Assembly: GCA_030386875.1 (NCBI GenBank)
Contig: CM059572.1
Location: forward strand, 36,453,732-36,517,731
DNA: 64,000 nucleotides
Origin: Morinoia aosen
Lineage: Eukaryota; Arthropoda; Malacostraca; Amphipoda; Talitridae
Reading direction: 5' to 3'
Below are positions 23,629 to 36,727 of this stretch, piece after piece (position 1 is the stretch's first letter; the number at the start of each line of letters is the position of its first letter). Both the position numbers and the translations under genes were made by a program. The notes under the pieces are model-generated. The model was given only the letters and a program-made list of their open reading frames with translations. It made no database searches and was not told the origin of the DNA.

Positions 23629-23964
23629 GGTTAGAATAGACGTTACTTCAAGCCCTCTTAGCCCCAACAAAGGTGTTTCAAAGAGAGGAAAGAGGAAGGC
23701 ACCATTTAGTATGATTTTAGGGAACGCGGAATCTATGTACGAAGTACATAGAAACAGGAAGTTGGGAAAGAAGTATATGAAACAGATAAAAGTTGAAGAA
23801 GAAAGTAGTAAGTGCTGAGAAACAGGACAGCTGTGAACCGAAAAAAGATGGTCCAGAACAAAAGAAAAAACACTGTTCTGTTTCAACAAAAAGAGGACCT
23901 TCCTAACCTTTAGCTCGGGACCTCACGTATTCCCCCTGGGAGCATTAATTCTCATAGACACATT
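23629..23964 (-). repeat. Interspersed repeat family A, minus strand, main part
   Basis: Reverse-strand copy: its tail is near 23629, CACCATTTAGTATG at about 23700, and the reversed CAGGACAGCTGTGAACCG and AGTAGTAAGTGCTGAG blocks follow. It is cut at 23964 by the LTR element; the missing head continues at 34011. The tail hairpin reads CTATGTACTTCGTACATAG on the element's own strand, a paired change from CTATGCAC/GTGCATAG in the consensus. Confidence 0.8.
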
Positions 23965-24103
23965 TGTCACGAAACAATGCTGGTTAAGCACGTAACGTAT
24001 GAGGGCTTCCAACCTCCACTAATAAATATAATGTACACTTTTGTGCTCGCACGTTATCCATATATATAAGCATGGAGAATAATGAGCCTCAAGATTAAAC
24101 ACA

Positions 24104-24109
24104 TTTATT
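24104..24109 (-). promoter_or_regulatory. Putative polyadenylation signal in the LTR
   Basis: TTTATT on the plus strand, AATAAA on the element's strand, about 140 bases before the element's 3' boundary. The same site is at 32347-32352 in the other LTR. Confidence 0.4.
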
Positions 24110-25308
24110 TTTGAGTGAACACATGGAGCTGACACAGGGAAATTGGCACAAGTAAACATCTTATTATCGCAACTAATTTTGAGTGAACACATGGAGCTGA
24201 CACAGGGAAATTGGCACAAGTAAACATGTTTTTATCGCAACACTCATTTTCGCACCAGAGCCCTCAGGCAAGGTGTTAATGATCTGCGACATGATAGTTT
24301 TATCCGGCATAATGATGTTACATAGACAAACGGCGAAGATTCAAACACATTCTAATTAAGATGAACACGTTGATTGAATATGACACATGAAATGAGAGAT
24401 TCAGGCTATAAAATTATTGAACGCCAGCGAACGATCACATGATTAACGCAAATCAGCCTCTCTTGGCAATTGCCAACCCGGAGATTCACGCACAAACAAC
24501 ATGAAATTAGAAACATATACCTGAACATCCTGGCCAGCACAATTCATATTAAACACTGCGCGCCAACCAAAGATTTGCACTGTTCGGCGTGCCTCTTCTT
24601 CCCTTCATTCTTCAAAAATTACAACTGGAGTAAATACCCTGTCGTTGGCCTGTCGAGGCTCGAACGCAGCCTCCAGGCTTCGTCATTGGCGTTGAATGCC
24701 AGGCTGGCTGCCCGCCTCAAGGTTGCGAACGCTCAGCCGGTTGTGTCGCTACAGGCCCTCGGATGTTAAGCGTTCACAGCCCACGTCTCCGCGGTTTCAG
24801 CTGCCGCGCAGGCCAGCTATTCCCAACCCGCCTCTGTGAATAGTAAGCGGGGGTTGAGTAATCTATTCCCCGAGACATGAACGTTATATCCCCCTCTGAG
24901 AATTGACATGAAGCTTCAACTGACAATGTGGCTATTCCCGACATAGAATTAATTTTCTCCCCTTTTTACAAGAACAAATCATAAGCGCCCTTTTTTGAGA
25001 ACAAGGTCGAATGAGTCAATGAAAATGCTGTTAACTAGTGGGCATTCTAATCCCCGCTTGAGAAAAATCTACAAGTTCAAGCCTTGTGAGAAGTTATATC
25101 ACGTGAACAATTCTAGAATGATTTGAATCAAACCCACAGAATTAATTTGTACCCGAATTTTGACTGTAACAAAATATGGTATTGAAAAATACAAAGACGC
25201 TCCTAGCACAGAACACAGAATATCATCTCACCTCCCCTTTGGTCGTCAGGAAGCCTACATCCTTGCCACTACACCGATCAAATAGGCCGGTCCCCGCGCT
25301 TGCTCTGC

Positions 25309-25315
25309 TTAAATA
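25309..25315 (-). promoter_or_regulatory. TATA-like box in the left LTR
   Basis: TATTTAA on the minus strand, preceded by GCGGCGGGGG and followed by GCAGAGCAAGCGCGG. It looks like a core promoter within U3. Confidence 0.5.
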
Positions 25316-25767
25316 CCCCCGCCGCACAAAGGACGCTCATTGTAGATGGTGCGGCTACCCGCTCAAATTGTTAGTGACGTGGCATCTCGCGATTGGTGCT
25401 TCTAACGCGTCACCTCTGACGTGTCCCCTTGCGTCACAAACTTGGTATTGCCACGCGCATTTCCCTCTAACATATTCTGCTCAGGTTCATATTTTCCACA
25501 GTTCCCTTTCCCGTTGGTAATTAATTTTAATACATAGTTTTTCTCTACTACACAATCAAGTTGTCCTTGTGTAATACTATGTGTAATTTTCCGAGCTAGC
25601 TTCTTACACAGCCGTTACCCCTTACGTACTCCTCCCATCTGCTGATGTGGTGCACCCCTCATCCCCTCACGATTCGCGCCCCGATGCAGAGCCGGTTAGA
25701 GCCGGTTACCTTGCTGCGTAGCGTCGGTTTCCATATATCCATGCCTACTATAAATTGTATCCTAACA

Positions 25768-28700
25768 TCCCCGCGCCCTTCGCAAAATTTGAGCCAACGG
25801 TTCAAATTTTCTTATGACAATATCAAATTTATATAAGGTCGTTGACTTCCATCCGTACTTTGCACATCCGCAGAACTGAACATAACTATTATGTTGTTGA
25901 CGCACGCTGACATTGATAAACATAGACGTATGACGTTAATCAAACACACATCGCGTCCAAAAATCACATCGAAAAGAAACATCCTAGGGCTCGGAGGACA
26001 ACACAGCTACATAACACACATATCGAGCAAATAGACACAAGAATATTGAAACACACATGACATTTAATATTGAAACACATATGACATTCAATATTGAAAC
26101 ACATATATCAAATTTATCTTATTTTCCGGCTTGCCTTCGGCATATATACCAACGACATTAGAGATTGTTTAATAGGCGTGTTCCTTACAAGGCAAACATT
26201 ATCGCGCTCATCAGCCGCCTAACCACTTTGGGGCAATATTTCAACGTTGAATATCTTCTTATTGATCCTCAGCTCGTCCTCCTTCCAAGCAGTGGTGCAT
26301 CATTATTGTTATCATCCTCAAAATCATTATCAGCATTATTATTACATTTTCTCGGCAAACGTTATCATCAAAGGGGGGCCCCCTGGTTCATCAGGATTTG
26401 TAACCTACTAATCTTTAATTGTAGATTCATCCAATCCACTCCATCCTTGCGTCACGCTATCTGCGCGGAACATATTTGTTGACATCATCCTTGCGTCACG
26501 TCACACGCGGAAAATTAGACATCGCGTTTCCGCGGAAAACTGTAGATTCCATCGTCGGAGCTCGTACGCTGGGCTCGTCAGCCCTTCCTTCGTTTCCCAG
26601 GGTAACATATATATTCCAGAGATCAACTTCCACCTACGATTTACCATCTAACATTGTCACTTAGGTGACCGATAGACATCGTACAGTTTGGTTCCTCTTA
26701 ATTAATTATTCACTTCTCGTGAATCTTTCCAAGCCTACCCTGACTGGGCAGAAGTGAGATCACAAGAGTTTCAAATAAATTAATAAGTGCAGGTATCCAT
26801 AATGAGCTATAGACAAAGTCAACAATTATCGACGGTGTCACTGATCAGTTACTTTCACCTGACTTCCTACAACTGCATACAAAAAATAACATATGCACAG
26901 ATGAGAAATTTACCAGGTCGGCCGATATCCCATGTGCTCATATTAAAAAAAATATAGAGTGTTAACATTTCATCAGACTTACGCCACACTGCCGTGCACT
27001 GCAGTTTAGGCGATCTGATTACTCGTCCGCACCCACAAAATCATGAGAAAATTACAATCACATCCTAATTACCTGATTTGCCAGCCCTTGAGACAGTTTA
27101 GCCTTTATTCATATCATGTCATTCCACTCGAAGAGACGTCGTTGAATTGCATGACATTATCAATGTATTTACATAACTCGGGAGCCTGCAGTATGTTTTC
27201 CATTCAATGACGGAGAGAGTGTTGTATCACCTTAACATAACTATTATACTAAGAAAATTAAATTAGCATATCCGTCGATGTTGGAGTACGAACAGCTTGA
27301 GTGCCTCGAACATCCCTATGCGAAGGAAACACCAAAACTCCAACACATGAACGCAGCGACAACTCACACTAAATTGTATCCAAAAGTTAGTACGTCAATC
27401 AGGTAGTCTAAATCCGGTAAACATCGCAGTCACTCAACCTCAGAAAATAGGATATGCTTTTATTTTTTTCAGTTGTGCCACTGCAAATGTAGGTCAAAAT
27501 CGCAGTTCCTATTCTCGTTCCCTCACACACCGTTCACCAGGTGGAAAGTAGCAAAGTTCCTGGCAACGCGCATGGGAGATTCAGAATTAAGGAACAGTTC
27601 TTATTCTATAACACTTAAATAAAATGTAACGTTCCCAGTACACCAAGATTCACGGGATTCCGCCGCAGTAAGAAACGCAGAAACACACCGAGCGAACATA
27701 CCTTCATGAAATCTCGCTACCCAGGAATAAGTCACATTTCTTTTGTGCAACTTAACATACTACAGTTTCGTGTCATGTGTTATCTATTTACAACGTCTGC
27801 AGTGAACCCTGATATTAATCATCCTACGTATTCCTTGCCAAGCCTGCCTAGAGTCTGACCTTCCAGACAATCCTGACATAGGGAAACGATTTATTATTCG
27901 CTCTTGTACTGTCATTAGCTGATAAAGGAATGGCATATGAAATTTTCCGCAAACATACAACTCGCAAAGACAGAGCACAGAAAACGAGCTATATTTCTCG
28001 AAGAAATTCCTGTCATTTGCAGTACTACGCATCTTATAATTTTCAGTCGTCATATTTCCAGACACATTTCTATCTATATCCTGTTGTCATGTCCTCCTTT
28101 TTACTCTCAAGTGGTACCACACTCGATTCATAAAAGATGAGCCTCGACGAACAAGAATTTTTATGGTCCTGGGATCAGGACAGTGATAAAACTTACACAC
28201 GTCTCCTCTCCGCCTCGCATCCTCCATCTCTAGCACACACATTAGCACAAAATTCCCGTTTATTCATTACAGTACTCAACCATCATTCATTACTAAAAAT
28301 TTTCCAACAAAATCAGGCTTCAATTCAATATATTGTATATTTTCATCGTAGAAAATAGCATATTCCAATGAGCCAAATTTTTCAATACAATTATGTGGAC
28401 ACATCCTCGATATAACATCGCAATTCGCTTGGAATTACGTACGTTACCGATATTGTTACCATCATTAAAAAAAAATATATATGGGAAGATTCAAATAAAG
28501 TTTCCACTGAACATGAATTTACACATAGATCATGGTGGACGAATGCATTTAATTATCAATTTGACATCGCAACTTGTGATTTCTATGACGGCCGGGTGAA
28601 TAAACGCACCTAGGGGCGTAGATTCAGGCTCCAATTAAATCCTGTTTCACATCCAAAATTATATGAAAGCTTCATTAAACAACCCACTTTAAGACGTAGA

Positions 28701-31700
28701 AAAATACAGACCTGAATTCAATGTACGGTTCAGTAGATAAATGAAAATTCATTCCTCGCCTATCTTCACTTACTTAGTCAAGAGAAATTGGCATTGACAA
28801 CTCCACGTGTCCAGTCTAGAATTAAGTACACTTAAAATAATATTCCTTCCCAACTAGAAGAAGCTGAGATTGAATTACCTTTAAATTAATACGCCTAACA
28901 CGGTCGACATTTTCAAAATTATATTTTTCTTGAATTTGAAGAAACTGGAGCATAACACAGCAAGGATTTTGTGCCAAAAAAAAAATTGAGAAAGCCCCAT
29001 ACTGAAACACCATTCATTAGAACTTAGGTCCGTCGCTGCATCAACTATTCATCACACACATCAACAATGTGGCACCATATAATTGATGCTATCACTTATT
29101 AACACAAATTCAAATGTTCAATTTTCAATTCTGGAGTTTAGCATCATACTGTTTTTACGGAGAAATCATGACAAAGGACGGGGTTTACTCCAATTGACAC
29201 ATGTGTAGGCGGCATTCATATGTTTCTAAGTAAGTAACTAAACTATGTCAAGAATTAGCTGCGTAGCATCTCAGAGATTCCACACGCATTCTCAAAATCC
29301 ACTATACTAAATTATCGATAATCCTACACTCCGTCACTTAACTCAATTTACTCCTACGATTGGGAAAGGTAATCTTTCTCTGTCTATGATAGCGAGAAAA
29401 ATTGAATTTCGAAACAATTCCATCACTCACATCAGAAATATTAAAAAAAAATTTATAGTAAAGCACTCAAGATTAGCGAATGAAATGTGAATTGCGTTAG
29501 ACGTTAACGTTACGTTAAACAAAAATTTATGTTTACGTTAACCAGCAGCTCCCATGAAACGGAGTTCTTAAGACGCTTCAAAAATTGTCTTCAGATATTC
29601 TGGCGAAGGCGATTTTCCCTAAAATCAAGGCATTAACCTCCTGTGCCACCTATTTCTATTTCTACACAAAAATTTAGCAAATGCAATTGGTGGATCAATC
29701 ATGGCTACATCCAAATTCACCGTACAAAATTTAACCCAACACATCGGCGAGAAAGTTCTTGCTAAAATGTTATTCTATCAAAAATGCAGCAGAATCAATT
29801 CTCTCAAAGCACACAGTTAAAGTTCAAGACACACTAGCATTCGACTGTGATTTTAATTAAAATTAAAGGATAATGGCTGCACCTCAGAACTCAAAATTAT
29901 TATGATGGCCCTTACATGCTCCCAAAATAACCTATTCAGAAGCTCCGTCATCGTTACTCAAGATACGGGTGAAATTTACTGCAGAATGATCAAACTTACT
30001 GATGGTACTCTTCTCTCATGACGTGTAGAAAATTTAATGGCAACATGTAATACAACCAAAAGCCTGCACACTAATTCACGTTCATTTCAACGAGTCACCC
30101 AGAACGGTCTGGCCGCAGCAAGGAGAGCTTCAATTTTTATGACTCTAACAGCCGACTCGCACGGTCTTACACAGCGTCATGAGCCTTTATGCTGGAATTT
30201 TACTTTAAATATTAAACTGCACTGAAAGGGCCCGGAAACCAGCACACATAGAAACATACATTGAACTACTCTGTATTATACAGCAAGAAAATCTGATTTT
30301 TAAGGAAAATTCTACCACCGTGGGTCAGAAAATATAAATTGTGGAATTTAGGTCTCAAATATCATTAACAAAGATATGCCTCACGTTGCTAAGGCTTGTC
30401 AGAAATTACTATGGAAGCATATTCACACGACAGCGCATAAAATTTTCTACCAATTATATGAAGCACTGCAAAATATCAAATTGGTTTCAAAGCCTCAACT
30501 GAGACAATCAGGTTTTATTAAAAATTAAGGCATAAAATCCGGGGCCATCGTTCTAAACCTCAAGTTCGTAAATGGTAATAGGTGAAGACATCCTGGAAAC
30601 ATTCATTAAGAAAAACAGCATACTGGAAATTTTTATGAAACACATATGCACGACACAGCTCAGCACGATTACTCGCTCAGCAAATGCATCGGATCCCATT
30701 GTCAATTGAAAATCCATTTCGAGTGCAGCACTTCAGAATTTGAGAAAGTCATGCTGGATTACTGTGTTTAAATTTCAACTGTATTCAACATCACTACTGC
30801 CACTCAAATTTGGGTAACAAAATTCAGCAAGATCTATGAGCTGCTCTGAGCCGTCTATCTGCAGCCAAGAGGACTGCCGTTTTATGGCCCTGCTGTAGGT
30901 TCGAACATCGGTGGTCTGAGCCTTCATGCTAGAATTTTACTTCAAAATTAAACTGCACTCAAAAGGACCAGGGGAAATGGCACGTAAAGACACACACATT
31001 TAACATGGAGCACTTGTTCGAACGAATTTATCATTTAAGAGAGCGTTGCTCACACAAAAATTTTTAGATAATGAATGATTACTCATGCTCTTCGCATAGA
31101 TGTCGGGCTCACCCTGTGCTATACACAATTCTTTTACGTGTCTCATCAAACTGTGGCAGATCTTATCAATTGATGCACACCGACAGTTCCTATCCCACCC
31201 ATGAACAAGAGGTTATCAAAGAAAAAGAAAAATTCGAGAGCCAGTCCCTGCACAACAAAATGTTACTGCTTTCATCTTCCAATGCACTCAGACAAATTCT
31301 AACAACACTCAAAAAATGATGGTTTCTCAATACTCAAAATATGCTCAGAAGACTCGACAGCCGACAATTGAGCAACATATGTAGCACTGTTGATATGAGC
31401 TTATTAACCTCCCATTACATTTACAAAAAAAAAAGGTACAGGAAGAAACATCGGTTTAATATCGGGCACTTGTTCGACCAAATTCACTGTTTAAGAGAGC
31501 ATCACACAAAAATTCAAGCGCAAAAATGTGGCCGATTTCATTTATTACTACACAACGATTACTTCAACTCATAACACATTTTAATTGTAATTTTTCCCCT
31601 GAAGAATGAAAGAATTTAATCATGATGACTGCACTTCAGCATTTGGCAAGACTTTGGATGGTTTTGCAAGTCCACGAAATAAAATAATTCAATAAAAAGA

Positions 31701-32207
31701 AGCATTTAACTTACACACTAGATGTCATGCCAAATTTGAGCCAAGAATTCAACACTGAATTTGAATCGTTCATTGTGTCAAGAGAGTTTTCAGTAGAAAT
31801 GTGGCATTCAATCTTTGCTTGACTCAGTGAGTGCTCTCCAATTATCTAAAATTTGAGCCAGACGCGTTGTGGTAGAGTCGCCGAGCCACACATTCTTATG
31901 TATTTATGACTCCAGCTCAATGTCCGGCAATTACACTACGGCACTGCAGCTCCTCAAGGCAATGCTCGCAGCCACAAACTCTCGGCTGTGCTCCACTGAT
32001 TGTTATTGATATGAATGGAGCTACAAAGAGCAAGCGAAATATAATACTGAATAACTATTTGAAAAGTGGCTGGTAAATTATTTAAATCCTTTCTTGAGAG
32101 CTCATCACAACAATTTTTTAAGAGTTTTGGCAAGTGAAGTATTTAAGAAAATTCTCCATGTTAATATACAGATATCGGCTTGCACAGTGCACTCCATGTA
32201 TTTTTGC
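25768..32207 (-). other. Interior of the LTR element, non-coding
   Basis: 6440 bases, A/T-rich, with no reading frame above about 105 codons and no retroviral-type domain recognised. It holds internal diverged duplications: about 30178-30235 resembles 30916-30972 (GCTGGAATTTTACTTTAAAT type), and about 31011-31065 resembles 31467-31516 (TTTAAGAGAGC followed by CACACAAAAATT). Confidence 0.7.
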
Positions 32208-34010
32208 TGTCACGAAACAATGCTGGTTAAGCACGTAACGTATGAGGGCTTCCAACCTCCACTAATAAATATAATGTACACTTTTGTGCTCGCACGTTAT
32301 CCATATATATAAGCATGGAGAATAATGAGCCTCAAGATTAAACACATTTATTTTTGAGTGAACACATGGAGCTGACACAGGGAAATTGGCACAAGTAAAC
32401 ATCTTATTATCGCAACTAATTTTGAGTGAACACATGGAGCTGACACAGGGAAATTGGCACAAGTAAACATGTTTTTATCGCAACACTCATTTTCGCACCA
32501 GAGCCCTCAGGCAAGGTGTTAATGATCTGCGACATGATAGTTTTATCCGGCATAATGATGTTACATAGACAAACGGCGAAGATTCAAACACATTCTAATT
32601 AAGATGAACACGTTGATTGAATATGACACATGAAATGAGAGATTCAGGCTATAAAATTATTGAACGCCAGCGAACGATCACATGATTAACGCAAATCAGC
32701 CTCTCTTGGCAATTGCCAACCCGGAGATTCACGCACAAACAACATGAAATTAGAAACATATACCTGAACATCCTGGCCAGCACAATTCATATTAAACACT
32801 GCGCGCCAACCAAAGATTTGCACTGTTCGGCGTGCCTCTTCTTCCCTTCATTCTTCAAAAATTACAACTGGAGTAAATACCCTGTCGTTGGCCTGTCGAG
32901 GCTCGAACGCAGCCTCCAGGCTTCGTCATTGGCGTTGAATGCCAGGCTGGCTGCCCGCCTCAAGGTTGCGAACGCTCAGCCGGTTGTGTCGCTACAGGCC
33001 CTCGGATGTTAAGCGTTCACAGCCCACGTCTCCGCGGTTTCAGCTGCCGCGCAGGCCAGCTATTCCCAACCCGCCTCTGTGAATAGTAAGCGGGGGTTGA
33101 GTAATCTATTCCCCGAGACATGAACGTTATATCCCCCTCTGAGAATTGACATGAAGCTTCAACTGACAATGTGGCTATTCCCGACATAGAATTAATTTTC
33201 TCCCCTTTTTACAAGAACAAATCATAAGCGCCCTTTTTTGAGAACAAGGTCGAATGAGTCAATGAAAATGCTGTTAACTAGTGGGCATTCTAATCCCCGC
33301 TTGAGAAAAATCTACAAGTTCAAGCCTTGTGAGAAGTTATATCACGTGAACAATTCTAGAATGATTTGAATCAAACCCACAGAATTAATTTGTACCCGAA
33401 TTTTGACTGTAACAAAATATGGTATTGAAAAATACAAAGACGCTCCTAGCACAGAACACAGAATATCATCTCACCTCCCCTTTGGTCGTCAGGAAGCCTA
33501 CATCCTTGCCACTACACCGATCAAATAGGCCGGTCCCCGCGCTTGCTCTGCTTAAATACCCCCGCCGCACAAAGGACGCTCATTGTAGATGGTGCGGCTA
33601 CCCGCTCAAATTGTTAGTGACGTGGCATCTCGCGATTGGTGCTTCTAACGCGTCACCTCTGACGTGTCCCCTTGCGTCACAAACTTGGTATTGCCACGCG
33701 CATTTCCCTCTAACATATTCTGCTCAGGTTCATATTTTCCACAGTTCCCTTTCCCGTTGGTAATTAATTTTAATACATAGTTTTTCTCTACTACACAATC
33801 AAGTTGTCCTTGTGTAATACTATGTGTAATTTTCCGAGCTAGCTTCTTACACAGCCGTTACCCCTTACGTACTCCTCCCATCTGCTGATGTGGTGCACCC
33901 CTCATCCCCTCACGATTCGCGCCCCGATGCAGAGCCGGTTAGAGCCGGTTACCTTGCTGCGTAGCGTCGGTTTCCATATATCCATGCCTACTATAAATTG
34001 TATCCTAACA
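32208..34010 (-). repeat. LTR at the right (5' LTR of the element)
   Basis: Copy of 23965-25767 at a constant offset of 8243 bases; I found no difference by eye. The element's transcription would begin here, from the box at 33552-33558, and run leftward. Confidence 0.9.
33552..33558 (-). promoter_or_regulatory. TATA-like box in the right (5') LTR
   Basis: TATTTAA on the minus strand in the LTR that would drive the element; GC-rich on its upstream side. Confidence 0.5.
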
Positions 34011-34043
34011 CATTAATGGTTGTATCTCCCTGATGGGGATTCG
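34011..34043 (-). repeat. Head of the interspersed repeat split by the LTR element
   Basis: CATTAATGGTTGTATCTCCC then TGATGGGG completes, after removal of the LTR element, the reverse-strand family A head that stops at 23964. Confidence 0.8.
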
Positions 34044-34125
34044 TTCTGGTCAAGTAAGCTATACTCAAATACTTGACTGACGAAATCCGTTTTGCTATTT
34101 TACTCCATTTTCATTCAATCCTACC

Positions 34126-34370
34126 CCCCTCAGGGGGATACAAATATTGTATCTATGGGAACTAGCGCTCCCAGGGGGACAATGTCATCACCCGAGCTGA
34201 GAGTTAGGTAGGCCTTCTTTTTGTTAAAATAAAATGTTATTATGTTAAGGACCACCTTTTTTCGGTTCACTGCTGTCCTGTTCTTCAGCACCTACTACTT
34301 TCCTCTTGAACTTCGGTCTTGTTTCATGATCTTCTTTGACAACTTACTGTTTCTAACGACTAATCTAATC
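34126..34370 (+). repeat. Interspersed repeat family A with perfect target duplication
   Basis: Flanked on both sides by TCATTCAATCCTACC (34111-34125 and 34371-34385), a perfect 15-base duplication. The head and middle are complete; the part between TTACTGTTTCTAACGAC and the TAATCTAATC tail is deleted, so this is a shortened but young-looking copy. Confidence 0.9.
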
Positions 34371-34385
34371 TCATTCAATCCTACC

Positions 34386-35204
34386 ATAGCTTTGTTATTT
34401 TGAAAGACTTAACATAACGTAGAATGTAATTTTAGCGACCGCGGTTAAATACTCCATAAATGTTCCCTTCTTAATGAAGCTACTTCTACAAGCCTTGACA
34501 ACACCTAATTGGCGAGACGAGGATAACGTCCCTTTATCGTACACCAAGAGATAGGGTATTAACCGCGCTTGTACAACGCGTGGTACAACAGATATTGGTG
34601 GCTGCACTCGCTAGGGTGGGTCTCCAGTCCAAGGTAAATCGTCCGGTGCGTGCAACACGATCTTACTCTAAAAAATGACTGATGCAGCTTGGTAGGTAGG
34701 AGTTCATGCGGCCTTTTTTACGGTCCATTCGTAATAGTTCTACATCCCAATTTAAGAATGGTTTCCACTGGTAAAGAATGTGCCATTTGCAATGGAAGTT
34801 TTTTGTTTTATACACTCTTGTCTTTGTTGTATTACCTCATTTTTAAGCCTAATTTACTGCTACTATTTCTTGTGGGTGTATATACAGTTTGAACATTTGG
34901 TAAGCCGAAAAACCGTTCTTAGATTTACATTTTCCCAAATTTGGCGCTATGCCTTACGATAACTTTCCACTCTCCTAGTGAATATGACAGTGCTCGAAAC
35001 TAAGTGAATTGGTTTCTGTTGTAATTGACATGGATTTTTTTGTACCTGGGCTGAAAAAATTCTTTAGTGTTTCTGATTTAGAAAATAGTTGTCGGTAGTT
35101 TTGAAAAAATGCATTATCTAGCATCCGGATTTTCCAGAGGACATTAATTCGCAAAGATTTAATGCATTTTTCTCAGCTTTCTCTGGGTGTAATGCTTGGA
35201 TTTT
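34386..35204. other. Gene-free stretch
   Basis: No supported exon or repeat. Confidence 0.35.
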
Positions 35205-36727
35205 CTGTGCAGTCCGTATTATATGGTCTTCAGTGCGATCCATATTGTATGGTTTTTTATGCGATCCATATTGTATGGTTTTTTATGCGATCCATATTGT
35301 AGGATTTTTTATGCGATCCATATCGTAGGAATTTTTATGCCATCCATATTGTATGGTTTCTACGCGATCCACATTGTATGGTTTCTATGCCATCCACATT
35401 GTATGGTTTCTATGCCATCCACATTGTATGGTTTCTATGCCATCCACATTGTATGGTTTCTATGCCATCCACATTGTATGGTTTCTATGCCATCCACATT
35501 GTATGGTTTCTATGCCATCCACATTGTATGGTTTCTATGCCATCCACATTGTATGGTTTCTATGCCATCCACATTGTATGGTTTCTATGCCATCCACATT
35601 GTATGGTTTCTATGCCATCCACATTGTATGGTTTCTATGCCATCCACATTGTATGGGTTCTATGCCATCCACATTGTATGGGTTCTATGCCATCCACATT
35701 GTATGGGTTCTATGCCATCCACATTGTATGGTTTCTATGCCATCCACATTGTATGGTTTCTATGCCATCCACATTGTATGGTTTCTATGCCATCCACATT
35801 GTATGGTTTCTATGCCATCCACATTGTATGGTTTCTATGCCATCCACATTGTATGGTTTCTATGCCATCCACATTGTATGGTTTCTATGCCATCCACATT
35901 GTATGGTTTCTATGCGATCCACATTGTATGGTTTCTATGCGATCCACATTGTATGGTTTCTATGCGATCCACATTGTATGGTTTCTATACCATCCACATT
36001 GTATGGTTTCTATGCCATCCACATTGTATGGTTTCTATGCCATCCACATTGTATGGTTTCTATGCCATCCACATTGTATGGTTTCTATGCCATCCACATT
36101 GTATGGTTTCTATGCCATCCACATTGTATGGTTTCTATGCCATCCACATTGTATGGTTTCTATGCCATCCACATTGTATGGTTTCTATGCCATCCACATT
36201 GTATGGTTTCTATGCCATCCACATTGTATGGTTTCTATGCCATCCACATTGTATGGTTTCTATGCCATCCACATTGTATGGTTTCTATGCCATCCACATT
36301 GTATGGTTTCTATGCCATCCACATTGTATGGTTTCTATGCGATCCACATTGTATGGTTTCTATGCGATCCACATTGTATGGTTTCTATGCGATCCACATT
36401 GTATGGTTTCTATGCGATCCACATTGTATGGTTTCTATGCGATCCACATTGTATGGTTTCTATGCGATCCACATTGTATGGTTTCTATGCGATCCACATT
36501 GTATGGTTTCTATGCGATCCACATTGTATGGTTCCTATGCGATCCACATTGTATGGTTCCTATGCCATCCACATTGTATGGTTTCTATGCCATCCACATT
36601 GTATGGTTTCTATGCCATCCACATTGTATGGTTTCTATGCCATCCACATTGTATGGTTTCTATGCCATCCACATTGTATGGTTTCTATGCCATCCACATT
36701 GTATGGTTTCTATGCGATCCACATGTA
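35205..36727 (+). repeat. 25-base minisatellite, about 60 units
   Basis: The core unit is 25 bases (GTATGGTTTCTATGCCATCC plus ACATT). The first five units are longer (26 or so) and diverged, with TTTTTTATGCGATCCATATT. The unit length is not a multiple of three and the unit has no stop in any forward frame, so three long forward frames run through it; they are artefacts, not genes. Variant units cluster: GCGATCC at 35911-35985 (3 units) and 36336-36560 (9 units), and TGGGTTC in three adjacent units near 35650-35710. Confidence 0.95.

Larger units (their letters stand above)
23965..25767 (-). repeat. LTR at the left (3' LTR of the element)
   Basis: 1803 bases, TGTCACGAAACAATG ... TATCCTAACA on the plus strand. 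It contains a 68-base direct duplication (units from 24113 and 24181, with GAGTGAACACATGGAGCTGA). Small open frames inside are repeated exactly in the other LTR and are not genes. Confidence 0.9.
23965..34010 (-). mobile_element. Non-autonomous LTR retrotransposon, 10046 bases
   Basis: Bounded by two direct 1803-base repeats that begin TG and end CA and look identical. The 4-base sequence CATT is present just before (23961-23964) and just after (34011-34014). Removing the element and one CATT restores a continuous family A repeat, which proves insertion. Orientation is inferred from the LTR: read on the minus strand it has a TATTTAAG box behind a GC-rich run, an AATAAA near its 3' end, and a purine-rich stretch (GAAGGGCGCGGGGA) immediately before the 3' LTR at 25768-25781. 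The 6.4 kb interior has no gag, protease, reverse transcriptase or integrase frame on either strand, so the element must rely on enzymes from elsewhere (a LARD-like derivative). Identical LTRs imply a recent insertion. I see no convincing tRNA primer site; TGGAGTGCACTG lies about ten bases inside the 5' LTR. Confidence 0.85.

Noticed and set aside
24019..25520. Open frames of 66, 99 and 114 codons
   Set aside because: They lie in the LTR and recur identically at 32262-33763. No domain; length expected by chance in 1.8 kb of duplicated sequence.
35205..36727. CRISPR array
   Set aside because: No unique spacers between repeats; it is a simple minisatellite in a eukaryotic genome.
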